From: Chalciporus piperatus
Taxonomy: Eukaryota; Basidiomycota; Agaricomycetes; Boletales; Boletaceae
Reading direction: 5' to 3'
Assembly: GCA_038093975.1 (NCBI GenBank)
Contig: JBBPTG010000068.1
Location: 62,001 to 126,000 of the forward strand
DNA: 64,000 bases
The notes under the pieces were generated by a model, which did not search any database, was not told the origin of the DNA, and saw only the letters and a list, made by a program, of their open reading frames with translations. Positions 23,490 through 35,003 of the stretch are shown in pieces (position 1 is the first letter of the stretch; every line of letters begins with the position of its first letter). The position numbers and the translations under genes were made by a program.

Positions 23490-26400
23490 ATGTCTCAGAT
23501 CTCTCCTTCGTCCACCCTCTCTTCATCTCCTTCCGACCCTACAACACCAATCTACGCCGACAGTCTAGAATGGATTACGGCCTATTTTACCATCCATTCC
23601 CTTAGCGTCCCAAGTCGACGCTATTCCTTTCTACTCTGGCTCGCAGTCGTACTCATATTCCTCGGCTTCGCAGTCTTCCACTGGACAGATTCCAGGGGTG
23701 GTTACTTCGGCGCACTCTGGTCTAAATGGTCTATACGACGTCGCACTTGGAGGAAGAAACATGCTCTGGCTGTTGCTAAGAGATCGAACAAACCACACCG
23801 CCAACCGAGATCTCTCCCCTCAAATGCCCAACTCCTCTCCTTGACATTCCTCACCCTGGCTTCCCTTGCTCTTGCTTTCGTCGGTCCAGATTATATCTCC
23901 CCAAAGCTCAAGGTCTGGCAACTCCTGGCCCGCTCACCTCCGCAACAGCTGTATGATGCATCCACATTCGAGCCATACACTCCTCAGTATACTATCTCAA
24001 AGTCTCTCTGGTCCTCTGCCGCGAGGAACGGCCAGATTGCCTTCGCAATCATCCCCCTCTGCGTCCTTTTCGCCCTCAAGGCACCTCCTTTCGCTATATT
24101 TGCCATTCCTTCCATGATACAACTATACTTTGACAAGCTCGCGTGGTTGCACAGGTGGTCTGGGAGACTCATATGGTTCTTCACCACCATCCACGTTGTC
24201 CTCTGGAGCATACAGCTAGCCAAGGATGTCAACCCATTCACTGGTCGCATAGCTTATGTTCATGCCTGGTCATACACCCCATTCATATTTGGTTGGATCG
24301 TACGCAGACCTGTCCACTTCTCGCACCCAGACTAGAGCTCACCACTAGACAGGCCTTCGCCCTCCTCACCCTGATAATCCTTCTCTCACTATATCCTATT
24401 CGGAGACAGTTTTATGAATCATTTTACGCATTGCACGTTCTTCTCGTCCCTCTCATGCTAGTGACTGCGGCCTTCCATCATCCCAATCTTTGGTGGTGGT
24501 GTTGGGCTGCGCTCGGCGTGTGGGTCGGTGAACGGCTTTGGCGCGCAACCTGGTGGATATATGCCAATGGCATCGTGGGCGGAGCTATCTCCAACCCAAC
24601 GGTTACTCCATCTCGTGTCAAGACCTCGTCAGGAGACACCTGGGAAATGGACAACGTCTACAATCTCAGCGTCGACTCGCACTCGGTCCACCTTTCGATG
24701 GATAGCCGCTCTCCCAGTCCCCTCAACGCTTACTATGACAAGAGTCCCATCTATCCTGGAGGGACCGGCCCCCGACATGCTCTTCGACCGCCACCGTTTC
24801 GATTCCCAGTCGAACCGAACCCTCCCAAAGCGACGTTTTCCTCCCTGCCTTCTTCGTATATCCCTCCTCGTGGTTATGTACATGCCGAGCTGCTGTCAGG
24901 ACGAACGGTACGCCTGCGCCTCATCACGCCAGCCTTTCTACCGTGGTCGCCAGGTCAACATTTCCTCGTTAACATTCCCACCGTCTCTCGGTTCACATCT
25001 CATCCGTTTACATGTGCCTCTGTTTGCGACGAAGAGGCACCTACGGATGCAGGACGCGCGATGTTGTTCCTTGTGCGCGCGAAAAACGGTTGGACACAGG
25101 ATCTTTGGGATACTGTGAGCCGCATGACGGCGGAACACTCTCGAGGGGACGCACCTGCAACATTTCCGCCAAACTCCTTACCCAAGCGCGGCGTTCTCTT
25201 GCGTGCTTTCGTCGATGGCCCATTTGGCAGTTCGAAGCGAGCAAGGTGGGGGAATTACTCGACGTGTGTTATCGTCGCTGGTGGTTCGGGCGTGAGCTTT
25301 GGCTTGTCGCTATTGCAGTTTATGTGCATGTGCTTAGCGGGGAGGGACGGAGGACATCTTGGATCGCGTCCAGGAGGCTGGGGGAGAAACGGTGCAGATC
25401 TCAAACGGGTGCGGTTTATTTGGCTCGTTCGAGAATACTGTAAGTTCAGGTTGACTCGTGACGAGCCGCGCTGAACTCTTCCATAGCTCATGTGCAGTGG
25501 TGTGCATCCCTCATACGCAGCTGCATGTCAATGGTAGCTCCATCAGCGCTCCAAGTCGACATCTATGTCACCAACTTCAAACCCATTCCCATGAAGCACC
25601 CCGTTCTCCCACCTCCCCAGAATGCATATAACACCTTCAACCCTATGCTCTCGACCGAAGAACTCCAACCACCTATTCCGACCTTCGCCCGAGAACATTT
25701 CCGTTCCGGGTCTTCTGAATCCGTCGAGAGTCACGAAAGTCACGAGAGCGATGTCGATCTTAGCTATTATCTAGGCGAATTTCCTGACGAGGTGGCACCT
25801 TTCCCCGACGAGATGGGTGTCATGCATGAGGAGAATATCCTGGATCTGACTAATTTTGACGGAGACGTCGACGCAGCGTTACCTGGAGAAGCCTATCTCA
25901 GCCGAAAGCTGAAGAAAGAGGGCAAAATTCGACGATTTCAGTCTCGGAAACTCGCGACTGGATCAGGGAGGATGGACCAAGATACTCGGTCACCACATCC
26001 TCCCATCTACGATTCGGACCAAACTCTCTCGAACTCTCCCAGTCACCCGTATGACTCGCGCCATACGGTTGATACACCTTCCCCGACATCACGCGTGTCT
26101 CGATCGAAGAAGATATCGATTGTGTCCACACAGTCGACGGACAGATTGCTTCCTCTCTCGCTGGAGCGACCCCAGTCAGCCTCATCCGAGACGAGTATGT
26201 ACTCGCCGCTTTCGCCATACTCTCAGCACTCGGATACACCGCTCCGTTCAAAATCGCCGTTGGGATCAGCGCCCTTGCATGCCAAGTTCCCGTCGACTGT
26301 CTCGCTCGTCACTCCATCCGCACGTGGTGGCGCGGTGCCCTCAATAAATCCGTCAACCAACCCTCCCAATGGCCGACCGCGCGCACTCACGCTCCAAACA

Positions 26401-26803
26401 TCATTTCCCATGCCGACCAATGTTCACCAGATGCCCTCTGCCTTGATGTCAGGGTCGACATTGGGTCCCACAGACGTCCAGTTCGAGATGGACGATCAAG
26501 AAGCGATTGATGTCAATATCGTTTCGGAACATGCAAGACCTGGGAAACCCAAGTTGCACAAGGTGATCGCGGATGAGGTTGAAGCGTCCAAGGGAGCTAT
26601 CGTCGTTGCTTGCAAGCCCATTTCTCGTTGCAGTCTATGCGCTGTCGTGCTCATTATGCCTTCTCCGTTTGTTAGGTTGTGGACCTGCGTCGCTGAATGC
26701 GATGGTGCGGAAGGTCGTCGCCGCACACACCGATCCTGCGCGAATACGCAAGGGCGACATGCGTGGTTCAATCACGCTCGTTTCCGAAGAGTTCGAGTAT
26801 TGA
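23490..26803 (+). CDS. Ferric/cupric-chelate reductase (FRE family)
   Basis: Plasma-membrane flavocytochrome that passes electrons from NADPH through FAD and two haems to extracellular Fe(III) or Cu(II). The ATG at 23490 gives MSQISPSSTLSSSPSD; several membrane segments follow. Haem-ligand regions are WLHRWSGRLIWFFTTIHVVL and YALHVLLVPLMLVTAAFHH. The FAD domain has WSPGQHFLVNIP and HPFTCASV, and the NADPH domain has VIVAGGSGVSFGLSLLQ. A Ser/Pro-rich insert of about 300 residues (roughly 25590-26500, with KLKKEGKIRRFQSRK) separates this from the terminal block CGPASLNAMVRKVV, ending LVSEEFEY. The last intron (26612-26675) reads best as GC-AG, joining VVAC to CGP exactly as the family expects. 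Length is about 1000 residues, longer than usual because of the insert. Confidence 0.9.
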
Positions 26804-27191
26804 GCAAACGCGGCCGCGGGGACGCAAGGAAAAGCGAAGCAATCCGCTCATTCAACTTGAGCATTTGTACAGTGCATCTTACCAGCATATCATGGCATTG
26901 ACTTTTCATCGATTTCACCATTCGTTTTGTGATATACACGATCTCGATGTGGACATTTTCTGGTTAGAGTAGGACTACTTAGCATCTTTGCATTGCGTAT
27001 CAGCTTGGACTAGACACACCCCTTGGACATACTTGGATTTAGTACACCAGGTTAATCATTGCATTTGTACACGTTGGCCCAAGCCGGTCTTGCGCTATCT
27101 TGTGTATGGATGTGTTGCAACTTGTACCAGCTGAATCCTGGGCCTGAGGCCTGATGAGACGAAGACCCTTTGCATCAGCTCACCACGTACG
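26804..27191. other. Intergenic, no gene seen
   Basis: About 390 bases between the reductase stop and the GPI18 start, both on the plus strand. A/T-rich stretches near 26900-27080 are compatible with a transcript end. Nothing else is recognised. Confidence 0.4.
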
Positions 27192-28569
27192 ATGCCCCCA
27201 GTGGTCTCACCACCCCAGGACTCGGAGACCCAGAGGCATTTGCGAACATTGACTGTCCTCTCGCTGCTCAGCCGGGCTCTCGTTGCTACGCTCGTGATAT
27301 CGTCGACATACCTGCTGACGTTGTTCGACAGCTCTCCACGACTCGCTCTGCCCACCACTGCACCATGGATATCTTCCCTACTCCGATGGGACGCGTTTCA
27401 TTTCGCACACATCGCTCAAGCCGGACACGCATACGAGCACGAATGGGCCTTCTTCCCTGCACTTCCGTTCGTCATGCGCGTGTCTGGGGGTTTACTCTCT
27501 CGCCTAGGCCTCAGTTCCGAAGACTGGTCTGCACCTCTCCTAGGCGGGGCAGTCCTCGCCGTGTTCTTTGACTCCACGCGTGTACTCTATCACCTCTCAC
27601 TTCACCACCTCCGTTCACCCTCCGCTGCGTTCCTAGCAGCCGCACTTTCCCTCCTGTCAAGCAGCCCAGCCACCCTCCGGTTCGCGTCTTACAACGAACC
27701 CTTCTTCACCTATGCTTCCTACCGAGGCATGTTGGCCTGCGCGCGTTCACAATGGGTCCTCGCATCGGTCTGGTTTGCGCTCGCGAGCGCGTTTAGGTCG
27801 AATGGGATCTTCCTGTGTGGGTTCATTGTCTGGGGAATGGTCGTGACGCCGTATTTGTCTTCTCGGAAGGACCTCGTGAGTTGTCTGTTTTGGTTAGGTC
27901 AGCACGCTGGATGGTGATGGTAACGGCGATGCTCGTCCATAGCTCACACCAGCCCGGATATGTCTCTGCGTCGGCCTCGTTGCGCTCCCGCTCGCTCCGT
28001 TCGTACATCACAACTACCAAGGCTACGTCCTGTTCTGTACACCATCTTCGACGGACAATCGTCCGGAATGGTGCGATCAGGGACTGGTCCCCTCGATATA
28101 CTCGCATGTTCAGCTCAAGTATTGGAACGTTGGCTTCTTAAGATATTGGACGCTTTCGAACGTGCCGAACTTTATACTCGCGTTGCCTATTCTCTTGAAC
28201 GTGTACGCGTTCTGTGCGTTCTATCTCTCTCACCTGCCTCGTATCTTTCCTCTCCTGTTCACCCATCTCTCGCCGCGCGAGAGACAGAAACTGAAACAAC
28301 GGGACGCCAACACGTCCACTCCCTCTCTCTTCCTCGCGCCCTCACTCCTCCCACACGTCCTCCACGCACTCGCGCTCACCCTCCTCCTCACCTTGACCGC
28401 ACACGTCCAAATCGCCCTTCGCGTCCTGCCCTCACTCCCGCTCACCTATTGGGCAGCCGCAAGACTGTTGATCGAGAGACCGACGTTTGGGAAGGCGTGG
28501 GTTGCTTGGAGCGTCGTTTGGGGTACGATGAGTTGTGTACTCTGGGCGGTGTTTCTTCCTCCGGCGTGA
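27192..28569 (+). CDS. GPI18: GPI mannosyltransferase 2 (GPI18/PIG-V)
   Basis: ER multi-spanning enzyme that adds the second mannose to the GPI anchor precursor from dolichol-phosphate mannose. The ATG at 27192 opens MPPVVSPPQDSETQRHLRTL, then a membrane segment ALVATLVISSTYLLTLF. The family signature follows: LLRWDAFHFAHIAQAGHAYE, then HEWAFFPALPFVMR, with the conserved Asp and His of the luminal catalytic loop. Further motifs are LRFASYNEPFFTYASYRGML, ALASAFRSNGIFLCGF and, after a phase-compatible intron at about 27877-27942, HNYQGYVLFC and QLKYWNVGFLRYWTLSNVPN. The protein ends VLWAVFLPPA at 28569. About 430-440 residues, normal for the family, with only one intron seen. The long alternative frame at 27960-28646 is a shadow. 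Confidence 0.9.
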
Positions 28570-29230
28570 TCATGTTGCACGTGGCCGACTCAGAGGCGCT
28601 CTGGCTTGGACCTGGAGGCTGGTGTCGGTATGGAACAAGGCTATAGCATTCTTGGCACACGGGCACACGAATGTCGGGCGGTTGATCTTCCAAGGAGGTA
28701 CATCGAGACCTCCGACGACGTCGGTCGCCGAATGTTGACCGTGAGGGTTGTATCACATGCATAACGTGTGTAGCGTAAGATATACCTATCCGTGTGCTTA
28801 CACTTGGTACGCAGGCCGTGACGTCCACACCTGGTAAAACTTGTATCATCTGATCAACCCAATGCAAGAACTGAAATCCATATGTGATGGGTGGTGTACG
28901 AGTGATTCGATGATCCTACGCAGCAAGTAGCCAAAGCCAGTATGAGTGACGTTCCTGCCGTTGCTTTGATGGAGGCGAAAACCTGCGTAAGCAAAATCGC
29001 GCTGTTGGAAGGTACTTACTCTAAGGTACTGTACCTCAATCGCCATGACGTCGTAGCTGTCCGATATCTGTCAGACGTCAGGGTTTCTGTGCTATCAGAT
29101 TTTCCTTTCCGATGGGGATCGTCGCTTATTCAGTTATGCAGTCGCTGATTATTATTAGATCAAGACCCAAGAGGAGGTCATTTGGATTCCACAGATGGAG
29201 ACCACTTATGGGCCCGACATCTAATCGCTT
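28570..29230. other. Convergent intergenic region
   Basis: About 660 bases between the 3' ends of GPI18 and the methyltransferase gene. A frame at 28942-29148 has no recognisable features. No repeat or RNA gene was noticed. Confidence 0.4.
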
Positions 29231-30294
29231 CTACTTCTTTCTCGAGATGACCACCAGGGTCTTGTAAGGATACTCAAAGATGCCCTCGTTCTCGTCGATC
29301 CAGACTCTGCCGATGCCCTCGGCCACAATGGCTTTGATATGTTCGAGGACCTTAGCCTTCTCGTCAGATGGAAGCACGGCTATATAGCTCTTGCTCGATG
29401 CGCGTTCGACGCATATCTTCTCCGACCCATCGAGGTGATACGCCCATTCCTTCTCTTCAGGCTCCTTAAAATTCTTGATGTAGGACTGCGTAGAGAACGC
29501 CTGACGCCAGAGACCAAGACGGAACTGAGGCGTGCCTTTCTCATGCATTTCAATGCAGTCACGGAGTTGAGCAACCCAACGTGCACCATCTCTAATCTCC
29601 ATATGAGACCAGCACTCTCAAATCGGAAAAATCTAATCGCTCTCACCTGTCCTCCAAATTCCAGATGAAAGCCACCGCGCCACCTGGTTTCAGGATCCGA
29701 GCAAACTCTAAGCATGCTTTTTCATAATCTGGGCACCAGTGGAAAGCCTGAATGGGACAATCAAGGATGTCAGAAAGGGGTCGGCGGAGGAATGACGTGG
29801 GTAGACCTGAGCGATGATGACGAGGTCTGCCCAACCATCTTGGACGGATGGTACATTATCAAAGGTTCCCTCGTTGATGCACACTACCTCATCGGTGACT
29901 CTCTGTTTGAACACCTCTCGCATTCCAGCACTGGGTTCGATTGCCTTTAGGGAAGCGATCCTAATTCCGACATCCTTTTCGGCTAATAAGGCACGAGTGA
30001 ATAGTCCCGTTCCAGCGCCGATCCTAAAGCCGATAGTGCGTTGATCGAGTTGACTGCGCAATCGGAAATGAAACGAGTCTTACTCGACAATGTTCAATGG
30101 GGTTGTTGTGACAGCGGCATTCTTGATGAATTGCACACAGTCTCGCGGATAAGAAGGCCGAGCACTGACAGATCAAGGTATAATTAATAAGGTAACCATG
30201 GATTTACGCTCACTACTAGTGCTCACCGGTCGTATAACTCGTTGGTACCGACACCAAAACCCGATTGAGCGACAGTGTGTATTTTCGTGGACAT
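29231..30294 (-). CDS. Class I SAM-dependent methyltransferase
   Basis: Predicted cytosolic methyltransferase of the Methyltransf_11 type. The ATG at 30294 gives MSTKIHTVAQSGFGVGTNEL, then YDR and an intron, then ARPSYPRDCVQFIKNA, a common N-terminal pattern (YDRARPSYP). Motif I is IGAGTGLFTRALLAE, next to a splice junction, and the acidic residue of motif II lies in LKAIEPSAGMREVF. The block GWADLVIIAQAFHW, then DYEKACLEFARILKPGGAVA and FIWNLEDR, holds motifs post-I to III. The C-terminal exon ends FEYPYKTLVVISRKK at 29231. At least four introns. Yeast relatives act on small molecules such as trans-aconitate or lipids; the substrate here is unknown. No neighbour suggests a pathway. Confidence 0.85.
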
Positions 30295-30851
30295 ATTGCG
30301 CGACAACGTCGAAAATTTGGCGGGGGTTAGAGGGCCCCTGCGAGCGACGAGCCGAATGAGAGCGTTGTGGTGAAACAACATTAGAAAGCATATTTATAGT
30401 AGCTGCGGAACCGCTGAAGGATGGAACCATTTGGGACTGGGATCACAGGACCTGCCAGCTCACGGCATGCCAGTCTAATTTTTGGAAACCTGAATATTGA
30501 ATCACGATGAGCGGGGTACTTGCAAGGGATCGTATTTCCTAGCTGAGGGCTTGGCTGAGGGAAAGAAAGACAAGCATATGTGAACCATGTGATACACTAG
30601 TGCAGCTGTGGCGCAGTACTACTTGGCGGCGTGGCGCGGCCTACCCAAATTCATTCAAGGCTATGACGTAAGCACCCCCATTCAAGGACGGGTGAAATTT
30701 CCCGGTGTGTGGTTGTCCTCTGCTTGGAATTTCTGATGACAACGTTCCTTTGACGTTCCTTGATTCGGAGACAGATATAGCTCAAACTCTCCTTCGTGCC
30801 AGGAATTAATACCCCTCCCCCTCGACACTAGAAATCCTCTAGAGAGGTACC
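30295..30851. promoter_or_regulatory. Divergent intergenic region, methyltransferase/LCB kinase
   Basis: About 557 bases between the two start codons, so it contains both promoters. No gene and no definite motif were recognised. Confidence 0.4.
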
Positions 30852-32763
30852 ATGTCCGTCCAAGAACTCGTTCTCGACACTGGCAATGGCACACTCACCT
30901 CCCTCAGCTTTAGCAACGCATCCCTCACAATTAAACACGGGTCTACCACGTCTAATACCCCAAAGCTCTTCTCTTCATCCAATAAACCCACCCAGACCGA
31001 AATCCCTCTTGGCCATGTCATCGCCGCTACCTTGTCCGACCGCACTGTGCAAGTCTCCTACGTGATACGTAACGGAAAGAAGCAGCGGTTCTGCATGCAG
31101 GAACTACGCGGTACGGTCAAGGGTGACGATCCTCTCCGTGCAAGGGAATGGTGCAATTCAATTACCCAGCTTGCATACAAAGGTATGCGGATCTCAATTT
31201 CTGCTTACTCTATTTATACCGTATTTATCTTGCTTCTTCCTTACTTCCAGGAGTCAGTCCTTCCAAGAATCTGAGAGTGCTCATCAACCCATATGGTGGC
31301 CCCGTATGTTCCTTCCGTTGCAATGATTTACCCTCGTTTGACGATCAGCAGGGGAAAGCGCGCCAAATATTCGCAGACAAAGTGGAACCGATACTACGTG
31401 CGACGGGCTGCACACTTGACGTGACGTGTTAGTTTCATTTATCATGAATTCGTCGTCACACTTGTTAACCCTCATGTAGATACCACAAGAGCTGGCCATG
31501 CTATGGAACTCGCGCAGAATATGGCCCTCGACTATGATGCATTGGTCGTTATTTCGGGTGACGGTCTCATCCACGAAGTCATGAATGGCCTCGCAAAGCA
31601 TGGGACCCCTGAGAAAGCGTTCTCTATTCCTGTAGTCCCAATACCTGCAGGCTCGGGGAACGGTCTCTCATTAAATATACTTGGTCTTCGTGATGGACTA
31701 GACCCCTGCGCCGCTGCTCTCAATGTTCTGAAAGGCACGTCCTCAGACAATTTGAGCGCCACAGTTTTATCTGACTTGTTTCTTCAGGTCAACCGATGAA
31801 AGTCGACTTGTTTTCGTTCACCCAAGGCAACCAGAACCGTATTTCCTTCTTCTCACAGACCGTTGGCCTCATGGCCGACCTCGATATTGAAACGGAACAC
31901 CTTAGATGGATGGGCGACCTGCGCTTTGTTTTGGGTTACCTCCGTGGACGTAAGAGAACTCTCCTTGTGGCAAGGAATAATTCTAACTCATGATTTCCCC
32001 AGTTGTAACGCGCAAGATATGTGAGATGGAGCTGACCATGAAGGTAGCAGAACAAGACAAGTCAAGAATGGTAGATGCTCTTCGCGCTCATCGAATGAGT
32101 GCAGCGAAAGGAACACCACCTGCCTTATCAGCATCAGACATTGCGCCTAGCGACGATAAACCCCCCGTCGAACCGGATTCTTCCGAACACAATTGGGTCA
32201 AGTTTGATAAGCCTATTCTGTACATGTTTGCTGGCAAGGGCCCATATGTCAGTCGGTACGCCTATCTTGCTCAACTCCTTGTGCTCTCTATCCTAATAGG
32301 CGTTGTGACCCTCCTCAGCTCATTAATGCAATTCCCTGTCTCACATCCTGATGATGGGTTGATTGATATATCCATACAGGAAATTGCAAGTTCATTTTTG
32401 AGAAGTCTATCGTTGTTCACTGACACGAATAATCTAGGTTGGTCGGAAATTCTTGTTGGATGCAATGGAGGGCGCTGAATTTGGCCGCTCCTACTGGTTC
32501 AACTCGGTGAGTACATGAGCTATGTACGGCGGACGTCGACTTCTGACATTGGTTCATAGAACCGTTATTTCAAAGCTTCTGCTTACCGTGCCAAACCCCT
32601 CAAAGCTGGTGGTGTGCTGGTAGTCGACGGAGAAGCATTTCCCTTTGAGGAGTTCCAGATTGAGGTTTTGCAACGTCTGGGAACTCTCCTTAGTCCTCAT
32701 CCATACTACGCTGCTGACTTCAGGGTGATCGACGCGAAGGGTACCGTTCAAGAGGGGGCATGA
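30852..32763 (+). CDS. Sphingoid long-chain base kinase (LCB4/LCB5, sphingosine kinase)
   Basis: Membrane-associated lipid kinase that phosphorylates sphingoid bases with ATP. The ATG at 30852 starts [20 protein letters not shown]. The DAGK catalytic domain begins after an intron with [11 protein letters not shown], split by another intron from [16 protein letters not shown]. It continues with [13 protein letters not shown], the nucleotide loop [16 protein letters not shown] and the phosphate loop [17 protein letters not shown]-terminal blocks are [55 protein letters not shown] and [16 protein letters not shown], then [15 protein letters not shown]. It ends at TGA 32761-32763. Seven or so introns. 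The GG loop reads NPYGG rather than the more usual NPFGG, a mild change. About 490 residues. Confidence 0.9.
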
Positions 32764-33256
32764 TGATGCGGTTGGTTTGGGAGGGTTGTTTATGTACCGG
32801 TATACTACTTGATAATTCATGTATTTTGGTGTCCCATGTTATATAGTCTTGCTTTCGCGCCCGGCATCGGGCCAAGGTTAATTCCATGCTGCTTTATTCT
32901 CCTCGTTCTTTGTCTGCCGCGGATGGGCTTCGGAAGGCTTCAGACGTGTTGAAAGGAAGGCGCACCTATATAGAGCGTGACGGTGACAGTCGCGTGACGA
33001 GCGCGGTCTGTTGAATCACGTGAGGTCCATATTCGCAAGCGGACCTTGAAATGAGGTTCGTGCCCATTCATAAAGCCGAGGTCATGCCTGTCGCGTCCAC
33101 TCAAACACTTTCCCCCCTACCACCACCAACCAGTCCTCACAAGGCTCGCTCGTACAGACAATACACTTGGTGTGTACACATGCCCTTGCTCGCTGTTGGA
33201 ACGAAACTAATCCTCGATTTACAGTCCAATATCTTGTACATTTTGTAACTTGTGAA
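32764..33256. promoter_or_regulatory. Histone H2B upstream region with likely 5' UTR intron
   Basis: About 490 bases. A TATA-like tatatag is at 32967-32973. A possible 5' untranslated intron runs from about 33171 (gtgtgtacac) to about 33224 (gatttacag), just upstream of the H2B ATG at 33257. The first part also carries the LCB kinase 3' end. Confidence 0.4.
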
Positions 33257-33908
33257 ATGGCACCTAAAGTGAGTCGCGCATATCCTTATCTCTCGTATCT
33301 TGTACTGATGATATCCATAGCCAGCTTCCACTGCCGGCAAAGCCCCCGCTTCCACCGCATCCAAGGCCCCCGCCAAGGCTGATGCAGGTGCTAAGGCGGC
33401 CAAGAAGACCGCGAGCAAGTCACAACCACCTGCAGATGGCGAGAAGAAGAAGCGCCGAAAGGTCCGAAAGGAGACGTACAGCTCTTACATCTACAAGGGT
33501 GAGTAGTCACGCGACTTGATGCCACTTGGTGCTGATGAGTTTCAATAGTGTTGAAGCAAGTACACCCTGATACGGGTATTTCCAACAAGGCTATGGCCAT
33601 CCTCAATTCTTTTGTCAACGATATCTTCGAGCGGATTGCCACAGAGGCATCTAGTAGGTGTTTCATTTTACAACCGTCGCACGTGTCTCATCGACTCCGC
33701 CACCACACAGAACTCGCCGCATACTCCAAGAAATCTACGATCTCGTCACGCGAAATCCAAACTTCGGTTCGCCTCATCCTTCCTGGTGAACTCGCCAAGC
33801 ACGCTATCTCTGAGGGCACCAAGTCTGTCACAAGTGGGTAATTTGATCTTGTGTGGCGAACGTTGAACTGACCTGTAACTATCAGAGTTTTCTACTGGGT
33901 CCAAGTAA
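33257..33908 (+). CDS. Histone H2B
   Basis: Core nucleosome histone. The first coding exon is only 12 bases (MAPK, 33257-33268), then an intron to 33320. The basic tail follows ([20 protein letters not shown]), then [18 protein letters not shown], an intron, and the histone fold [20 protein letters not shown] followed by [14 protein letters not shown]. After an intron come [20 protein letters not shown] and [20 protein letters not shown]; the last exon, after another intron, supplies TKFSTGSK and TAA at 33906-33908. The C-terminal TKFST and the ubiquitylated Lys region are conserved. Four introns in a core histone gene are normal in basidiomycetes and imply a polyadenylated mRNA. No H2A gene is next to it. 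Confidence 0.97.
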
Positions 33909-35003
33909 ACCGTATATATTTCCTCTGGTGTATCGCTATGTTTCTATTGTACCTTTTCGTCTATTTGAGATACCTTGCCTCCTTGTGACTATGCCCGTGA
34001 AGCAGTCAAATACATCTGATAGGTCGCTCGTCCCTTTCGCCAAAATTCCCGTTTCCCAGCATCATTGCTTCCTTGTCATGTACGCTGTATCCAGTTCTTC
34101 GGGTAATCGTAGTATTTTCAACTCGCGATTCAATTGTTATCCGAGCATCTCTTTACCTCAAGCACCAAGGTTATCATTCCTCCAGTTCAACATATTCAGC
34201 AGTCGTCTAAACGCTCAGCTTCTTCTCTTCCTCTAGAGTGCCCAAGGATCAATTTCTTCCAGTTTCAACCGACTCTTGGATCTGACTGAGGGGATATTCT
34301 GCACTGTTCTCTTGCAGCCCGAGTACTTTGAGGTGGTCCAATGTCGAGGGTGAGTCCCGCAGTTGCCACTGCGTTACTCACCCCCGAGGACTTTGGCCCA
34401 CTCCCAAGCCTCCTTTCCCTCAAAGTCAAACGCCCAAAGATCTCATTTCCTTCCAAGATTCACCATACGAAAGGAGACCCAATACCTCTACAACTTGTTA
34501 AACCTTGCGATATCGACTCTCGAACTGATCTCCCGCGCACGATCACCGCACGTACCATTAGTATGAAATGACATCTACCCTATCAAACCAAGAAACTAGG
34601 AAAGGACAAGCTACATCGTACTACCGATAGCGTTCAAATCGCTGCTCCCCCGCACGAGCACGAACACCGAGAACCGAAAGCAATGGAAAACAAGACGAGA
34701 AAGTGTGCAAGTCCGTCGCAGTATTACTAGTGTCCGTTGCACGAACCCTTTTTTCGGTATACTACAAAGAGGAGCGTCCAAGTGATGGTAATATGTGTGT
34801 GTGTGTGTGTGTGTGTGTGTTATCGTGGGTGAGCAAGAACAGAGTCCCAAAGTCCAGGCAAAAAAAAAAAGCAAAACGAGACAGTGTCTGGAGGGAATAT
34901 GGTCCTTGAAAGTATGATATATGCGTTGAATGATGTATGCGCCGCTAGAGACAAGAGATGCAAGATGGGAAAGACGTAAAGGTCGTTGCTCGTCAGGTTT
35001 TTT
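33909..35003. other. Convergent region between H2B and alpha-glucan synthase
   Basis: About 1.1 kb. A plus-strand frame at 34341-34571 (MSRVSPAVATALLTPEDFGP, 76 codons) follows an acceptor-like ctcttgcag, but no family is recognised and I rate it low as a gene. A GT dinucleotide repeat lies at about 34795-34820. Poly-A runs occur at 34860-34870. Confidence 0.35.
34795..34820. repeat. (GT)n microsatellite
   Basis: About 13 uninterrupted GT units (gtgtgtgtgt...), a simple-sequence repeat downstream of the glucan synthase gene. No role can be inferred. Confidence 0.9.

Noticed and set aside
26573..26675. Frameshift in the reductase near its C-terminus
   Set aside because: At first the frame seems to break before CGPASLN, but a GC-AG intron at 26612-26675 explains it with the exact family motif.
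27960..28646. 228-codon plus-strand frame overlapping GPI18
   Set aside because: It is a shifted frame over the second GPI18 exon, whose own frame gives recognisable GPI18 sequence to a normal C-terminus.
34341..34571. 76-codon frame downstream of H2B as a gene
   Set aside because: There is an acceptor-like site before it but no upstream exon, no recognisable sequence and no composition signal strong enough to call.
34795..34820. GT repeat as a regulatory or Z-DNA signal
   Set aside because: An ordinary microsatellite downstream of a gene; nothing in the context gives it a role.
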